A stretch of DNA of 64,000 nucleotides from Arion vulgaris (GCA_020796225.1 CM036758.1:71460366-71524365); one strand, 5' to 3'; positions 53,396 through 63,860 are shown, numbered from the stretch's first letter. Numbers and translations are program-made. Notes: a model not told the origin generated them from the sequence alone.

Positions 53396-53749
53396 AAGAA
53401 GAAAGTCGATTCTTTTGAGGCAAAGTGCTACAGAAAAGTCCGTAGAACGCCCTGGACAGAAAAGAGGAAAATTACAGACACCCCACACAGCTTAACATTC
53501 GAGCAACATTCGTTTATACGCCATAGTGTGTTTTGGTAATTGAAATATATTGGTTACGTTAAATGTCACAACGGTTTAGAGAGTGCAAAGAATGACATTT
53601 CTTTTTCTGGAAGACGAGATAGAAGACGACTAAGACAACGGTGGCAACAAGGCACTGCAACAATTTGAACATTACGGTGTAGGAGGCGGAAGAACTGATT
53701 AGAGATCAAGTCTTTCAGGCGGAATGTGATGAGAACGATGTTCTACAAA

Positions 53750-54290
53750 GAATATGCTACATGAAGAGGTCTAAAGGGTCTAAACAGCGAAGGATTGACT
53801 TCATTGCACAGAGTTTACCCATATGGCTCTGCCCCTGTCAACAGAAATTGCACGCCACCTACCGAAAGCACGAACTCCGTAAAAAAAAAAAAAAAGGAAG
53901 GTAAAAAAAGTAAAAACTCTTTCATACCTCGTGGTATATAGGACAATATAGTGTTAGGCCTGTATTTTTCCTTGACCGTCGGCACACGATGGGGTCAGCA
54001 TCACTACGGCCGCCTTTACTTTCCCAGAGCATGTCTGGTACCCAGTTGAGGCTGGGTTGACCTGAGAGCCGTCGCGGTCGGGAAAAATTCCACGCGCACT
54101 GCGGGAGTTGAACCCAGACCACCAGCCTTGAGAAGCGAGCTCTCTAACAACTACGCTACCGCGGCTCTCGCGAACTCCGTAGCTCCAGAAAAAATATTAG
54201 CGATATCATGAAAAAGTACACATGGAACTCTATCCGGATTAGAACTCACAACCTTCATAGCGACAAGCAAACGTCTTAACCACTTCGCAT
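53750..54290 (-). mobile_element. SINE-F interrupted by another tRNA-SINE
   Basis: SINE-F tRNA head at the right (cgaagtggttaagacgtttg on the minus strand) and tail at the left (aggattgacttcattgcaca). Split by the insertion at 53882-54170. Confidence 0.75.
53882..54170 (-). mobile_element. SINE-E, tRNA-derived, with 11-bp TSD
   Basis: On the minus strand, head gccgcggtagcgtagttgtt and B-box ctgggttcaactcccg. Body contains ctcaacctaacccagcctcaa-like sequence and a homopolymer run at the left end. Perfect duplication cgaactccgta at 53871-53881 and 54171-54181. Fragments of the family at 3640-3735 and 47610-47730. Confidence 0.9.
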
Positions 54291-54694
54291 TCTCTCATAA
54301 CCTTCTCAATATTGTAATGATTCCAACATGATCAAATTCTTTCTACGATATACACCTGACAGAACTCGTAGATAAGTTCACACATTAAAAACAGTTTCTC
54401 ATGTCTGTGAGAACGTACACAGGATTTCTTCCCAGACCAGCTGTGCTTTTATTTTTGCATAAATGGAAATGTAATATGTTCGTTAGAATTTGTAAATCAC
54501 ATTTTGTAAGAACCGTACAACCTACGAGAATAGTTTTTAACAAACCAACTGTGATAATCAAACTTAACGGAGCTGCAGATCAGACGCCTCTGACATCTTA
54601 CACTATATATATATATATTTATATACATTGGTCCACACGGAGTTAATTCACCCCAAACAAAGGATGTAGCTATTTTTAGATATGTTGTAGCTAT

Positions 54695-54855
54695 TTTGCA
54701 AATTGTTTCCGGGATTTTACAAAAGAACGTGGCGCCACCCGTTCAGAAAGCAATGACAAACTACTGAATGTAATAGTGCCTAGAAAAATCACAAACAGCG
54801 TTAAAAGCTGGGGTTTATTCGCAAAGTCCTGTAAAGGATATGCAATTAACTTTTA
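54695..54855 (+). mobile_element. SINE-B fragment (tail II)
   Basis: Starts after the head (gcaaattgtttccgggattt), core gttcagaaagcaatgacaaa, tail II (gtcctgtaaaggatatgcaa). Inside the TTAA element. Confidence 0.8.
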
Positions 54856-54865
54856 ACTTTTTTGT

Positions 54866-54940
54866 AGCTATTCTTAGCCCGTGTTGCTATTCTTAGCCCG
54901 TGTTGCTATTCTTAGCCCGTGTTGCTTTTCTTAGCACGTA
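54866..54940. repeat. 19-bp tandem repeat, about 4 copies
   Basis: Unit gctattcttagcccgtgtt. Confidence 0.85.
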
Positions 54941-55524
54941 ATTGCCATCCAGTAGGACAGCCGATTTTAAAGACAGGGAACGTAATTTATCAAATATAGG
55001 TCACACATTACTTGTTGATGGCGGGAAAGCTCTGAAACTGTTTGACTAATCAATCAATTGATTACTGATCCTCACTGAAGACATTAATTTCCTTGAAATG
55101 TCAGCATTGGTACATGACAAGGTGAGTAGTGTTGCTTTTTGGGCAGAATCATAGCATATTCGAAAGAAAAAGAAAATATTGTGCCTTTCAACCCGTGTTT
55201 TTTTTTCCAAACAGAAACCCCTAAAAACGATAATGGAATAAACCTCATGTAAACAGATACCTCCTGGAAACTCCCGGAAACCCAGGAACTCCAGTCTCTC
55301 TTTGTTTGGAGTGAATTAAAAGAAAGTACCGAAACTTATCCGGAATTGGACCTGATTCAGTCATAATATATATTTAGCGAGTATACGTGTAATATAATAT
55401 ATCACTGAATAGCTCACGAACGTGCGTCTCACGTAACCGTAAACTTCCACCTCATTGTCCAAGAGTGGGAGAAAACAGAAAATGTGTAAACATGAATAAC
55501 CTCATACAAAATAGGTGAGTATCA

Positions 55525-55965
55525 ACCTTCCTCTTCTTATCTTCTTCTTCTTATCTTAACCACATTTGCCGTGAAGCGTCGGGGGGAGAGTTAGTTTTCT
55601 ATCTTGTACCAGGTATGTTGCGCTTGACGTTGTCAGTCCATGCTTTCGCATGTTATCTATCCATCGTGTTCTTGGTCTGCCTCGTGCTTTGCGCCCTGAG
55701 CGTCAATTATTGTAGGCACATGATGGTAGTAAATGTGGTTCCATTCTCATTAGATGGCCGAACCACTTGATTCTTTGCTTCTCGATGTACTGTATGCATG
55801 GTATAGTACCAACGATGCTTCTGATATTCTCGTTTCTCACTCTATCTCTCCGTAAAATGTTGACAGCTTTTCGTAGACATCTCATTTCACATGTTGTAAT
55901 CTTTATTTCTTGTGTCTTAGTCAGGGCCATGTTTGGCACTGATAGCAGAGAGTTGGAATAAATAT
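55525..55965 (-). pseudogene. LINE 3' end (family Z)
   Basis: The minus strand reads ALTKTQEIKITTCEMRCLRK, RRDRVRNENIRSIVGTIPCI and QYIEKQRIKWFGHLMRMEP. Tail of gaagaag/ataag at about 55540. Related to 18235-18765. Confidence 0.8.
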
Positions 55966-55969
55966 GCAG

Positions 55970-56675
55970 TTTATCAGTTGTCGTTTGACTGCCATGTTGT
56001 TTATCAACCGTATAGTGCATATAAACAGGTCCATATTCTGGACATGGTAGGCTGATTGTGCTGACAATTTTTGATGTGACCTTGGTTTGTAATCGCTTAG
56101 TATGATTATAACTCTCCAGCTCATTGCATTTAAACCATCACTACATGATGTTTGTAAAGCCTTACAACACTTCCTATGTAGGACAAATGTGAAAAACAAA
56201 GTACATGACGTCATCAAAAATGTGATCCATAGTCAATTGTGATGCAATATACAGTGAATGACTGTTGTCTGCTGGGGTAATTCTTTCACTCAAACCATAA
56301 TGGTGCTTTCAACTGAAGAAAGAATATTTGATAATATGAAGAAACGTGTAGAGACATATCTTGAAGCCAGTGGTGGGTATTTCCAACATCTGCTATAATG
56401 AATATTTTATTTGTTCTTTCTAGCTTACCAAGAACAACAGTAGACCATAACAGTAACTATTGTGACTAATTTCACTACTTTGTGTTAGCGCAATTTTGTG
56501 ATGACGTCATTTACTTCATTTTTCAAGCTGACCTACATATGAAGCGTTGTGCTTTACAAACACCCTGCATATTGAATCGAATAGTTGTATGGGATCTGAG
56601 AGGGAGAGCACTAAACGTCTACTGCGTTAAATATCTCCAATAATAGAATCTACATGGAGACAAAATTGTAGACTC
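55970..56675. other. No confident feature
   Basis: No host exon or known repeat recognised, apart from possible continuation of the LINE upstream of 55965 on the minus strand (NNMAVKRQLINCIFIPTLCY at about 56050-55950). Confidence 0.35.
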
Positions 56676-56679
56676 TATA

Positions 56680-57110
56680 ATAATAATCTTCTTCTTCTTC
56701 TTTCTTTTGTCGTCACACTGCTACCGGGTTGTTGCCCAGTGTCGTGGTTTTCTGTTTTGTCTTGCACTGTTCTGGTGGCTTGTGTGATTGTTATCTTTGC
56801 TCTTTCACATGATTCTGCTACGCCATCTAACCATCTTTTCCTTGGTCTTCCTCTTGCCTTCTTTCCCGATGTTCTGTTGTAGAAGACTCTGTATACCGTG
56901 GAGTTTGGATGCATTCTTATTAAGTGGCCAAACCACTTCATTCTTTTGTTTATCTATGTAATTCAAGCACTGTTTTGTGTCAACTTTCTTTCTTATGCTG
57001 ATGTTGGTGATTCTGTCTTTTCTTGTGTTGTTGGTAACTTTTTGCAGGCAACGCATTTCACATGTAGTTATTTTTTGTGACTGCGCTTTGCTCAAATAAT
57101 AATAATAATA
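56680..57110 (-). pseudogene. LINE 3' end (family Y, GAA tail)
   Basis: The minus strand reads EMRCLQKVTNNTRKDRITNI, SIRKKVDTKQCLNYID, KWFGHLIRMHPNSTVYRVFY and GKKARGRPRKRWLDGVAESC. Tail cttcttcttcttct at 56688. Close to 6776-7225. Confidence 0.85.
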
Positions 57111-57605
57111 ATAATTCCTCTCGTACCGTTATACGTTACATAAGGCCTGCAAGTAATTTCTTCATACCGCTCTATCCTGGGCAACTCGTTCAATATCCTC
57201 CATGGAACTGACTGAGACCGATATTTCTTGACTCTCTCAGCAAAGTTCGTTTCAGGGTCTCCTTAGGTCGTCCTCTCTTTCTTGAACCCTTTGCATCCCA
57301 CTTCAATGCCTGCTTTGCTATTCGTTGATCATCTTTCCTCAAGGTGTGTCCAACATATCTCCATCTTCTCTTTTCTATAACAGTTGTCACTGGTGGTTGA
57401 CCAGACATATCTCTGATTTCATCACTTCTCCTGAATTCGTTTCATTTTATATTCATTATTTTTGCAGACATCTGTTTCTAAATGCATTCAACTTGCTTTC
57501 TATATCTTTAGTCATTTTCCAACTCTCGCTGGCATATGTTAGGATTGATACAACATTTGAATTGAAAATTCGTAATTTAGTTTTAATACTATATAACTTG
57601 CAGAG
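57095..57605 (-). pseudogene. LINE 3' end (family W, ATT tail)
   Basis: Near-identical to 22590-23115 (MSGQPPVTTVIEKRRWRYVG, KGSRKRGRPKETLKRTLLRE) with (aat)n at 57096-57114. It butts directly onto family Y. Confidence 0.85.
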
Positions 57606-58099
57606 TCTATAGCTTGGCACATATAAAAATTGTGGAAAATTCTGCTTCCTTCGGAACCGAAACAAACAAACAAGCAAGCAAACACACGTCATATACATGT
57701 TTCAAAGTTAACGAGGCGGTACCAACATTCAAAAGTAACTTGTTTACCTTTTTATACAGTTATACGTTACATATGACCTGCAAGAATATTTGTCATTCCG
57801 TCCTATCCTGCTGGAGTTGAAGATAAGGATTGGGGGCGGGTCTGTGCTAGGGAGGTAATGTGCTTGCCTCTCGCTCTAAAGGTACACGGTACTCTCCTCC
57901 CTTGGAGCGACCGAGGTATTTTACCAGAGACCCCTTCTCTCAATGTAAGGGAGATCGAGATTCCAGTCCTATAGGTTTAAATGGTAAAACTAAGGTTCAG
58001 TGTTCAGGTTTAGCAGTTAAAAGAACGTTAAAGAGATGAAAAATAAATATAAGTAGGCTGCAAGAACGTTGCCAGAGCAAAATTAATTAAAAATATTTT

Positions 58100-58262
58100 A
58101 TATTGAATCCTAGAAAAATTTTCCACATCTTCCAAATTACATCGGGGACCCTCGCTCCTGCCCTGCGAGTGAGATCTTCTTTCGTAAAAAAAAATAATCG
58201 GAGGAGACATGGTTATTCACCAAAGTGCAATGATTGTGGTCCAATCAATCGATTAATCAATC
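58100..58262 (+). repeat. Interspersed repeat with AATC-like tail
   Basis: Relative of 24745-24935 (gagatcttctttcgtaaaaa, tgattgtggtccaatcaatc). Confidence 0.6.
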
Positions 58263-58267
58263 GTTCG

Positions 58268-58498
58268 TGTGTTCCTTGGGCTCTCAAGGGAAGCAAAGAA
58301 TAGTAACACTGCAACCTACAAGGCATGTCGTAAGAGGCGACTTAGTTGGAGGCCTATGGAAGCTACCATAGTAAATAAAAAGCGTTGCAGTAATCGAATG
58401 TACTGGCCTACTCGTAGGCGCATAACTGGCACAACATTTAATCTCTCTTAGGCTTGCATCACATACAAATCACAAAGAGTGGTCATCAAGTGATCGAT
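58268..58498 (+). mobile_element. SINE-C2 copy
   Basis: Head module (aaggcatgtcgtaagaggcg) then C2 body ending tcacaaagagtggtcatcaa; a matching 51-bp end plus GAA tail lies at 60029-60095. Confidence 0.75.
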
Positions 58499-58650
58499 TT
58501 CGCTGCTTCTGGGACCCCCTTACGGTGCCGCCTGATGCGGTCGCCTCTCTGTATCATTGCACGGCACGGCCCTAAGATGGAGATTTGATAGTGGCAGGGA
58601 GAGATGAGAAGGAATAAGGAGTAGGAGAGAGACAAGAGCGACGGTTCGAT
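58498..58650. repeat. 150-bp interspersed repeat, copy 1
   Basis: Shares gacccccttacggtgccgcc and gatggagatttgatagtggc with 61475-61630. Not coding. Confidence 0.85.
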
Positions 58651-58676
58651 AGTAATAGCATAACTGACATAATGTA

Positions 58677-60018
58677 CGAGGGCTCATTGAAAAGTAATGC
58701 CTCCAAGTCCATAACTTTGTTAATATACATAATTTACAAATTAAACATACATTTTCAGAAAGCTTGAGATGTCCACTACACAATAGAGTCATTATTTTCG
58801 ACATAGTCACCTCCACGTTCCACACACACACACGCCAACGTCGAACTAGTTGTTGCATCCCGTCGAAGAAAAAATCTGATGATTTTTCACGAAGCCAGGT
58901 ACGCACATCTGCTGCCACATCCTCGTCAGAAGCATATATGTTTCCTTTGAGATGTTCCTTGAGCTTTGAGAACAGGAAAAAGTCACAAGGTGCCAAATCG
59001 GGGCTATATGGTGGGTGCGCTAAAATGTCGTTAAAATTGAGACGCTCTAATGCTGCCGCTGTTTGTCTACTGGTGTGTGGACGAGCATTGTCATGTTGAA
59101 GGACTGCGTGTTTTCCAGGACGAACACGTAGCAGTCTTGCCCGTAGTTTCTTCATCGTTTCCACATACCGATCAGAATTGACAGTATTGCCGCGTTCCAA
59201 AAATTATGTGGATTACGCCTGGCAGTCCCCAAAAATGGTCATCAAAACTTTTCCCGCTGACGCGACAGTTTAGAATTTTTTTGGGGTGTGTGAGTTTTTG
59301 TGCCTGTATTCCATAGACTGGCGCTTGTTTTCAGGGTCGTAATGATGCACCCATGACTCATCGCCAGTGACAATTCGGCAGATAAAGTCATCGCCTTCTC
59401 GTTCATATCGCATCAGGTGTTCCTGACACGTCTGATGTCGGCGATGTTTCATTTCCGGTGTCAGTATGCGAGGGACCCATCTTGCACAAACTTTCCTATA
59501 CCCTAGCAATACATGAATAATGTGATGTACTCGTTCAGTCGAAATGTCAAGCATTGTAGCGACATCTTTTTGTTTGATGCGGCGATTGACATGAATCAGT
59601 TCGTCCACGCGAGCTTGGTGTTGTTCATCCACTGCTATAATTGGTCGTCCGCTGCGAGCCTGATCATGCAAGGTCATCGTCGCTGGATTGTCGCCTTTAA
59701 CAATCCTTGCCCACCTCCTAACAGTACTCACATCCACACAGGCGTCACCATATACCGCTCTCATTCTCCGATGCATGTCGATGGGAACACAACTTTCGGC
59801 CGTCAAGAATTCAATCACAGCTCTTTGCTTCAACCGAATTTCCATGTATGACGCCATCTTGGATAATGTTGTGCTCATGCGCAACATTCCAGACACTTGA
59901 CACTTACTGTCCTGAAAACACACTTACATATACTTTATTCTGATATCGGTGTCAATTGCCTCCGAACACTATTAACAAAGTTATGGACTTGGAGGCATTA
60001 CTTTTCAATGCACCCTCG
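58677..60018 (-). mobile_element. Mariner transposon with both TIRs
   Basis: 1342 bp. TA duplication at 58675-58676 and 60019-60020. Left end cgagggctcattgaaaagta, right end inverted cgagggtgcattgaaaagta; similarity extends about 50 bp (taatgcctccaagtccataa). Length and TA target fit the mariner family. Two transposase frames inside. Confidence 0.96.
58760..59879 (-). pseudogene. Mariner transposase, frameshifted
   Basis: N-terminal part 59923-59270: helix-turn-helix DNA-binding region (MEIRLKQRAVIEFLTAES, VDVSTVRRWARIVKG), WVPRILTPEMKHRR in the conserved WVPH/L-like linker and first catalytic D in VTGDESWVHHYDPENK. The frame ends after NSHTPKKF near 59270. The C-terminal part resumes at 59200 in another frame: AVLQHDNARPHTSRQTAAAL (second D) and PYSPDLAPCDFFLFSKLKEH (third D). 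Start likely the internal Met of MASYMEIRL (about 59849-59857). By my count 35 residues lie between the last two aspartates, against 34 in classical mariner; this needs checking. Dead as it stands because of the frameshift. Confidence 0.92.
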
Positions 60019-60028
60019 TACAATCGCG

Positions 60029-60095
60029 CTTAGGCTTGGATCACATACAAATCACAAAGAGTGGTCATCAAGTGATCGAAGCGTTCGAAGAAGAA
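60029..60095 (+). repeat. SINE-C2 tail fragment
   Basis: 51 bp matching 58447-58497 with one mismatch (cttaggcttggatcacatac), then gcgttcgaagaagaagaaa, the SINE tail. Confidence 0.85.
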
Positions 60096-60197
60096 GAAAA
60101 TCAATCAATAAATCAGTCAATCCTGCTCTATCCTGGGCAACTCAGCCATTCTCTTCTATAAAATTGAATTCGATATATCTCGCCTTTTTCAGTTGTG

Positions 60198-60358
60198 TTA
60201 AAATAAAATTACACACCAAATATTCACACTTACAGATACAAAATATTCACACTTACAGATACAACATATTCACACTTACAGATACAAAATATTCACACTT
60301 ACAGATACAAAATATTCACACTTACAGATACAAAATATTCACACTTACAGATACAAAA
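60198..60358. repeat. 23-bp minisatellite, about 7 copies
   Basis: Unit attcacacttacagatacaa plus aat; near-perfect. Confidence 0.95.
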
Positions 60359-60722
60359 AAACCCCTCGCCTTTGTCTCATCCTAGACCAACGTTTCCCAA
60401 AGTGGGCGAATCCCCCAGCTAGCATTAAAGCGTTCTAGGGGGCGATGGTGGGTTCATAAGAATCTGGGGGTGTTCATGCGATTAGGGTCGGTGACTCCTT
60501 AAAGACAAAATTAATAATAATTATTTTCAAATAAATTATTTTCGTGATTTTTGCGATTGAATAATCATTTAAAATTGTAATTCTGCATTTTAATTGATCT
60601 TATGCCCATTTTACACGATCCATTTTTTCATCAATTTTCTATTTCATGTATATAGTCACTTGATAATTGACCATGTATTACAGAAACATATCAATTTTCT
60701 ATGTCAAAGAGAAAACAGAGCT

Positions 60723-60724
<2 letters not shown>

Positions 60725-60791
<67 letters not shown>
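60725..60791. repeat. (TA)n microsatellite
   Basis: Over 30 TA units. Confidence 0.97.
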
Positions 60792-60793
<2 letters not shown>

Positions 60794-60899
60794 GGAGGGG
60801 GCGTTGACAAACTGTTATAATGTGGATGGGGGCGTTGCAAAGTTTATGTTGTGCAAAGTGGGCGGTGGGCCGAAAAGTTTGAGAATCTATGTCCTAGAC

Positions 60900-61470
60900 T
60901 AATCGTAAACTTTTCAGAATTAACGAGCGTAACAAACATTGATATGCTGGCGTATTAGACAAGCTCAGATTTCAAAGTTTGTGATTATTTAACCAACCGT
61001 AAATCACCGGAAAATATAACTGAAGTAAGATAGGTTAGATCTTCGGGTATTATTCGGTTATCTTGATCTGAGTTAATACGTAATTAAAGAGAAGGTTGTG
61101 AATAGGTAAGTGAGAACTTATTTTTTAACACGCGGCAGGTAGATCAACAATTTGAAGAATACACAGGTAGATGTTGTTAAATAGTGTTGTATAGAAAGTT
61201 TGGTTCAGGTTTGAGATTTAAGATTGAGGAAGATTCTTGTGATGTTGTTGGATATGGAGGGTGGTAGAGGGACAGAAGCAGAGAGAGAGATAGTGGAAGG
61301 GATGGAGCAGGGCCGTGCGGTATATTTTCTCAGTATGATGCAAGATTTCAAAATGCCGCTCCTTAAATGTACAAATCATAAATAGTGTACATCACTATCG
61401 GAATAACATAGACCAATATAGAAAATCGTTGCGTAAAGATCTTTAATTATTGAATGATTCAAATTGTATT
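60900..61470. other. No recognisable feature
   Basis: Unique AT-rich sequence with GA-rich patches. No exon or repeat identified, except gggccgtgcggtatat at about 61311, shared weakly with the repeat at 61475. Confidence 0.3.
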
Positions 61471-61474
61471 TTGA

Positions 61475-61630
61475 TCTCGCTGCTTATGCGACCCCCTTAC
61501 GGTGCCGCCTGATGCGGCCGCCTCTCTGTATCATAGTACGGCACGGCCCTACGATGGAGATTTGATAGTGGCAGGGAGAGAGGAGAAGGAATAAGGAGTA
61601 GGAGAGAGACAAGAGCGATGGTTTGATAGT
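61475..61630. repeat. 150-bp interspersed repeat, copy 2
   Basis: Second copy of 58498-58650, followed by GA-rich sequence. Confidence 0.85.
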
Positions 61631-61827
61631 ATGATAGACAGGGGAATAGAGAGTGTTACATTGGCAGAGAGAGAGAGAAGGGATAGAGAATGTGGAAGAA
61701 GAAAGGGCGAGGAGAAAGAGTGTAGTCAGGAAGGCAGAGAGGGGAAAGGGTGTACAGAATTATAGATAGCAGACTGAGGGGTAGTTATTGAGATAGTTTG
61801 ATGGATAAATCGAAGAATAAAGGGATT

Positions 61828-62306
61828 GGTTATTGGTTACTAAATTGACATCATTGCACTCCGGGCAGACCCATAGGTGCTCAGTCTCCCCAACAGATAT
61901 CGAAGAGTATGCATACTGATGGTTCCTGTGGCTCGCTGATTAAACACCTCTCACTCTGCCTCTCAGGCATCCAGTTCGACTTGAACAACGGGTAACTCCA
62001 AACTGCCTAAATCGCTTGATCGATTCAACATAGATTTTAGTGTCCTCATCCAATAGACAGTCGCGAAGAGACCGAAGAATATCCCCTTATCCATCTTCAA
62101 CTCCCCAACAATCGATGCTGTTGATGCAAGCCTATCCGCTCTCTCATTACCGTAAACACCCGCATGCCCAGGACAGTATATCAACGTAAACCGCTGGAGG
62201 TTAGAAACTTCTATAGACGACATCCACTCATACCGAAACCTGCCCTTCTGGATCTTGTGAAGCATCGACTGAGAGTCAGATACAACAATTGCCCCAGTAA
62301 ATAAAG
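61828..62306 (-). pseudogene. LINE RNase H end, TAACCAA tail
   Basis: The minus strand reads GAIVVSDSQSMLHKIQKGRF (third catalytic residue), LIYCPGHAGVYGNERADRLA, then the C-terminal region and the tail ggttattggttactaaat. It matches 1298-2022. The 5' break is at about 62306, where it runs on into an unrelated LINE piece. Confidence 0.85.
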
Positions 62307-62309
62307 TCC

Positions 62310-62540
62310 TAGAAGAATAAAGAGAAAAGAGAACTAACGAGAGAAAGATATAAGGATCGACAAATATCGAAGGTACACTGACTCTCAGATACAATGGAAA
62401 CAGACACAGAGGACAACGACGCAAACGATGGAGCGACAGAATATCCGAGGCACTAAATTCCACCTTGTACAAAGCACATAAGAAGGCTCGCTCCAAGTGC
62501 CTTTTTTTCAACCGGACACCGAAAGGCATCATCATTATTA
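62310..62540 (-). pseudogene. LINE C-terminal fragment (family V)
   Basis: The minus strand reads MPFGVRLKKRHLERAFLCAL and a VEFSASDILSLHRLRRCPLC-like stretch. Shares aaggctcgctccaagtgcct with 25603-25920. Inverted there. Confidence 0.5.
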
Positions 62541-62661
62541 GAAAATATAGTAATGTCTGAAAGAGAGGGGGCAATAGATGGGAAAATTGAAGGGGATTAG
62601 CAAGATAATGGGGAACGGAAAAAAGAGGAGAGAATGATGAGACAGTAGAGAGTGACACTAG

Positions 62662-62904
62662 TTAGTTAATTGCATATCCTTTACAGGACTTTGCGAATCA
62701 ACCCCAGCTTTTTAACGCTGTTTGTGATTTTTCTAGGCATTATTACGCTCAGTAGTTTGCCATTGCTTTTTGAACGGGTAGTGCCATCTTCATTTTGTTA
62801 AAATCCATGCAAACAATTTGCAACCAAACTGTCCGCAGCGTGATTCGAACTCAGAACGTCGGGGTTAATAGACCGAGTCACTAACCCTAAGCCACAGATG
62901 AGAA
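62662..62904 (-). mobile_element. SINE-B (head 1, tail II) with TSD
   Basis: Head 1 at the right, tail II at the left (tatcctttacaggactttgc). Duplication tgacactag at 62653-62661 and 62905-62913. Confidence 0.92.
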
Positions 62905-63099
62905 TGACACTAGGAGTGAAAAATACAAGAGGGAGGGGAGAGAGAAAAGATATAAAAATAGAGGACGAGATACAAGTTGATTTGTTTACCTTTGTCTCCA
63001 TTTTAGAAAAGTGTTTAATAAATGAGAAGTTTTCGTGTCAGAAACATACTACGACATCAGAATTTAATGTTTTCATTTTTAATATCACAATGATCGCAT

Positions 63100-63604
63100 T
63101 ACGGATCTCAGCCAGACCACGGAGTAACAAAGTTACACTGCTATTTGAATCTAATAAATATACGCTTAGAAAATGCCTTAGAAGAGCTGCAGGTGTGACA
63201 ATAAGAAACAAAATTAGAAATGAAGAAATCAGAAGAAGACTGGATCTGAAACCAACAGTGGCGGCTCGTCATTAAGGGCCAGTGGGGCCTGGCCCCACCA
63301 AAATTAAGCTGTAACGTGTATTTATTATTTTGTACATTAAAATATATTCTAACCGAAACCATGATTTTTCCGAAAATTTCTGTCTGGCCCCACCAATAAA
63401 AATGACCACGAGCCGCCACTGGAAACCAATAATGTAATTCATAAAAGAACAACAGATTAAATGATTTGGACACATGATAAGAATGCCCTGATATCGCCTA
63501 CCATAGAGAGCCACACTGTAAATGTATAACGAGTACAGAGCAAGAGGAAGGCCACGGAAAAGATGGAGTGACGGCATCAAGAACATCCTTAACAAATCGT
63601 ATTT
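63100..63604 (+). pseudogene. LINE 3' end (family X) with nested MITE
   Basis: The plus strand reads LRKCLRRAAGVTIRNKIRNE and EIRRRLDLKPT; after the hAT-like MITE it resumes with the WFGH/ARGRPRKRW-type end (RARGRPRKRWSDGIKNIL). Removing the MITE and one 8-bp duplication restores continuity with 52955-53395. Confidence 0.85.
63256..63421 (+). mobile_element. hAT-like MITE with perfect 8-bp TSD
   Basis: 166 bp, termini cagtggcggctcgtcatt and gagccgccactg. Duplication gaaaccaa at 63248-63255 and 63422-63429, inside a LINE remnant. Confidence 0.95.
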
Positions 63605-63860
63605 TTCTTCTTCGAACGCTCCATATCGATCACTTATTAACCACTCTTTGTGATTTCTAGTGATCCGAGCCTAAGAACGATTGTACGTTGTGCCAGTTAT
63701 TCGCCTATAAGTAGGCCAGTACATCCGATTTCTGCGACGTTTTTATTTACTAGGGTAGCTTCCCTAGACCCCTACCTAAGTGGCCTCTTACGACATGTCT
63801 TGAAGGTCGCAGTGTTGCTATTGTTTACGTGCCTTGCGGGCCCCTGCACCTCACGGGCGG
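63604..63860 (-). mobile_element. SINE-C2 copy
   Basis: Tail cttcttcgaacgctccatat at the left, C2 body, head ending cctcacgggcgg. It separates the family X LINE above from its own 3' terminal sequence at 63950-64000. Confidence 0.8.

Larger units (their letters stand above)
54647..55315. mobile_element. TTAA-flanked DNA element, 669 bp
   Basis: TTAA at 54643-54646 and 55316-55319. Termini ttcaccccaaacaaagg and, inverted, ttcactccaaacaaagag (16 of 17 matching at the core). No transposase; it contains a SINE-B fragment and a 19-bp tandem repeat. TTAA duplication fits piggyBac or Kolobok. Confidence 0.65.
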
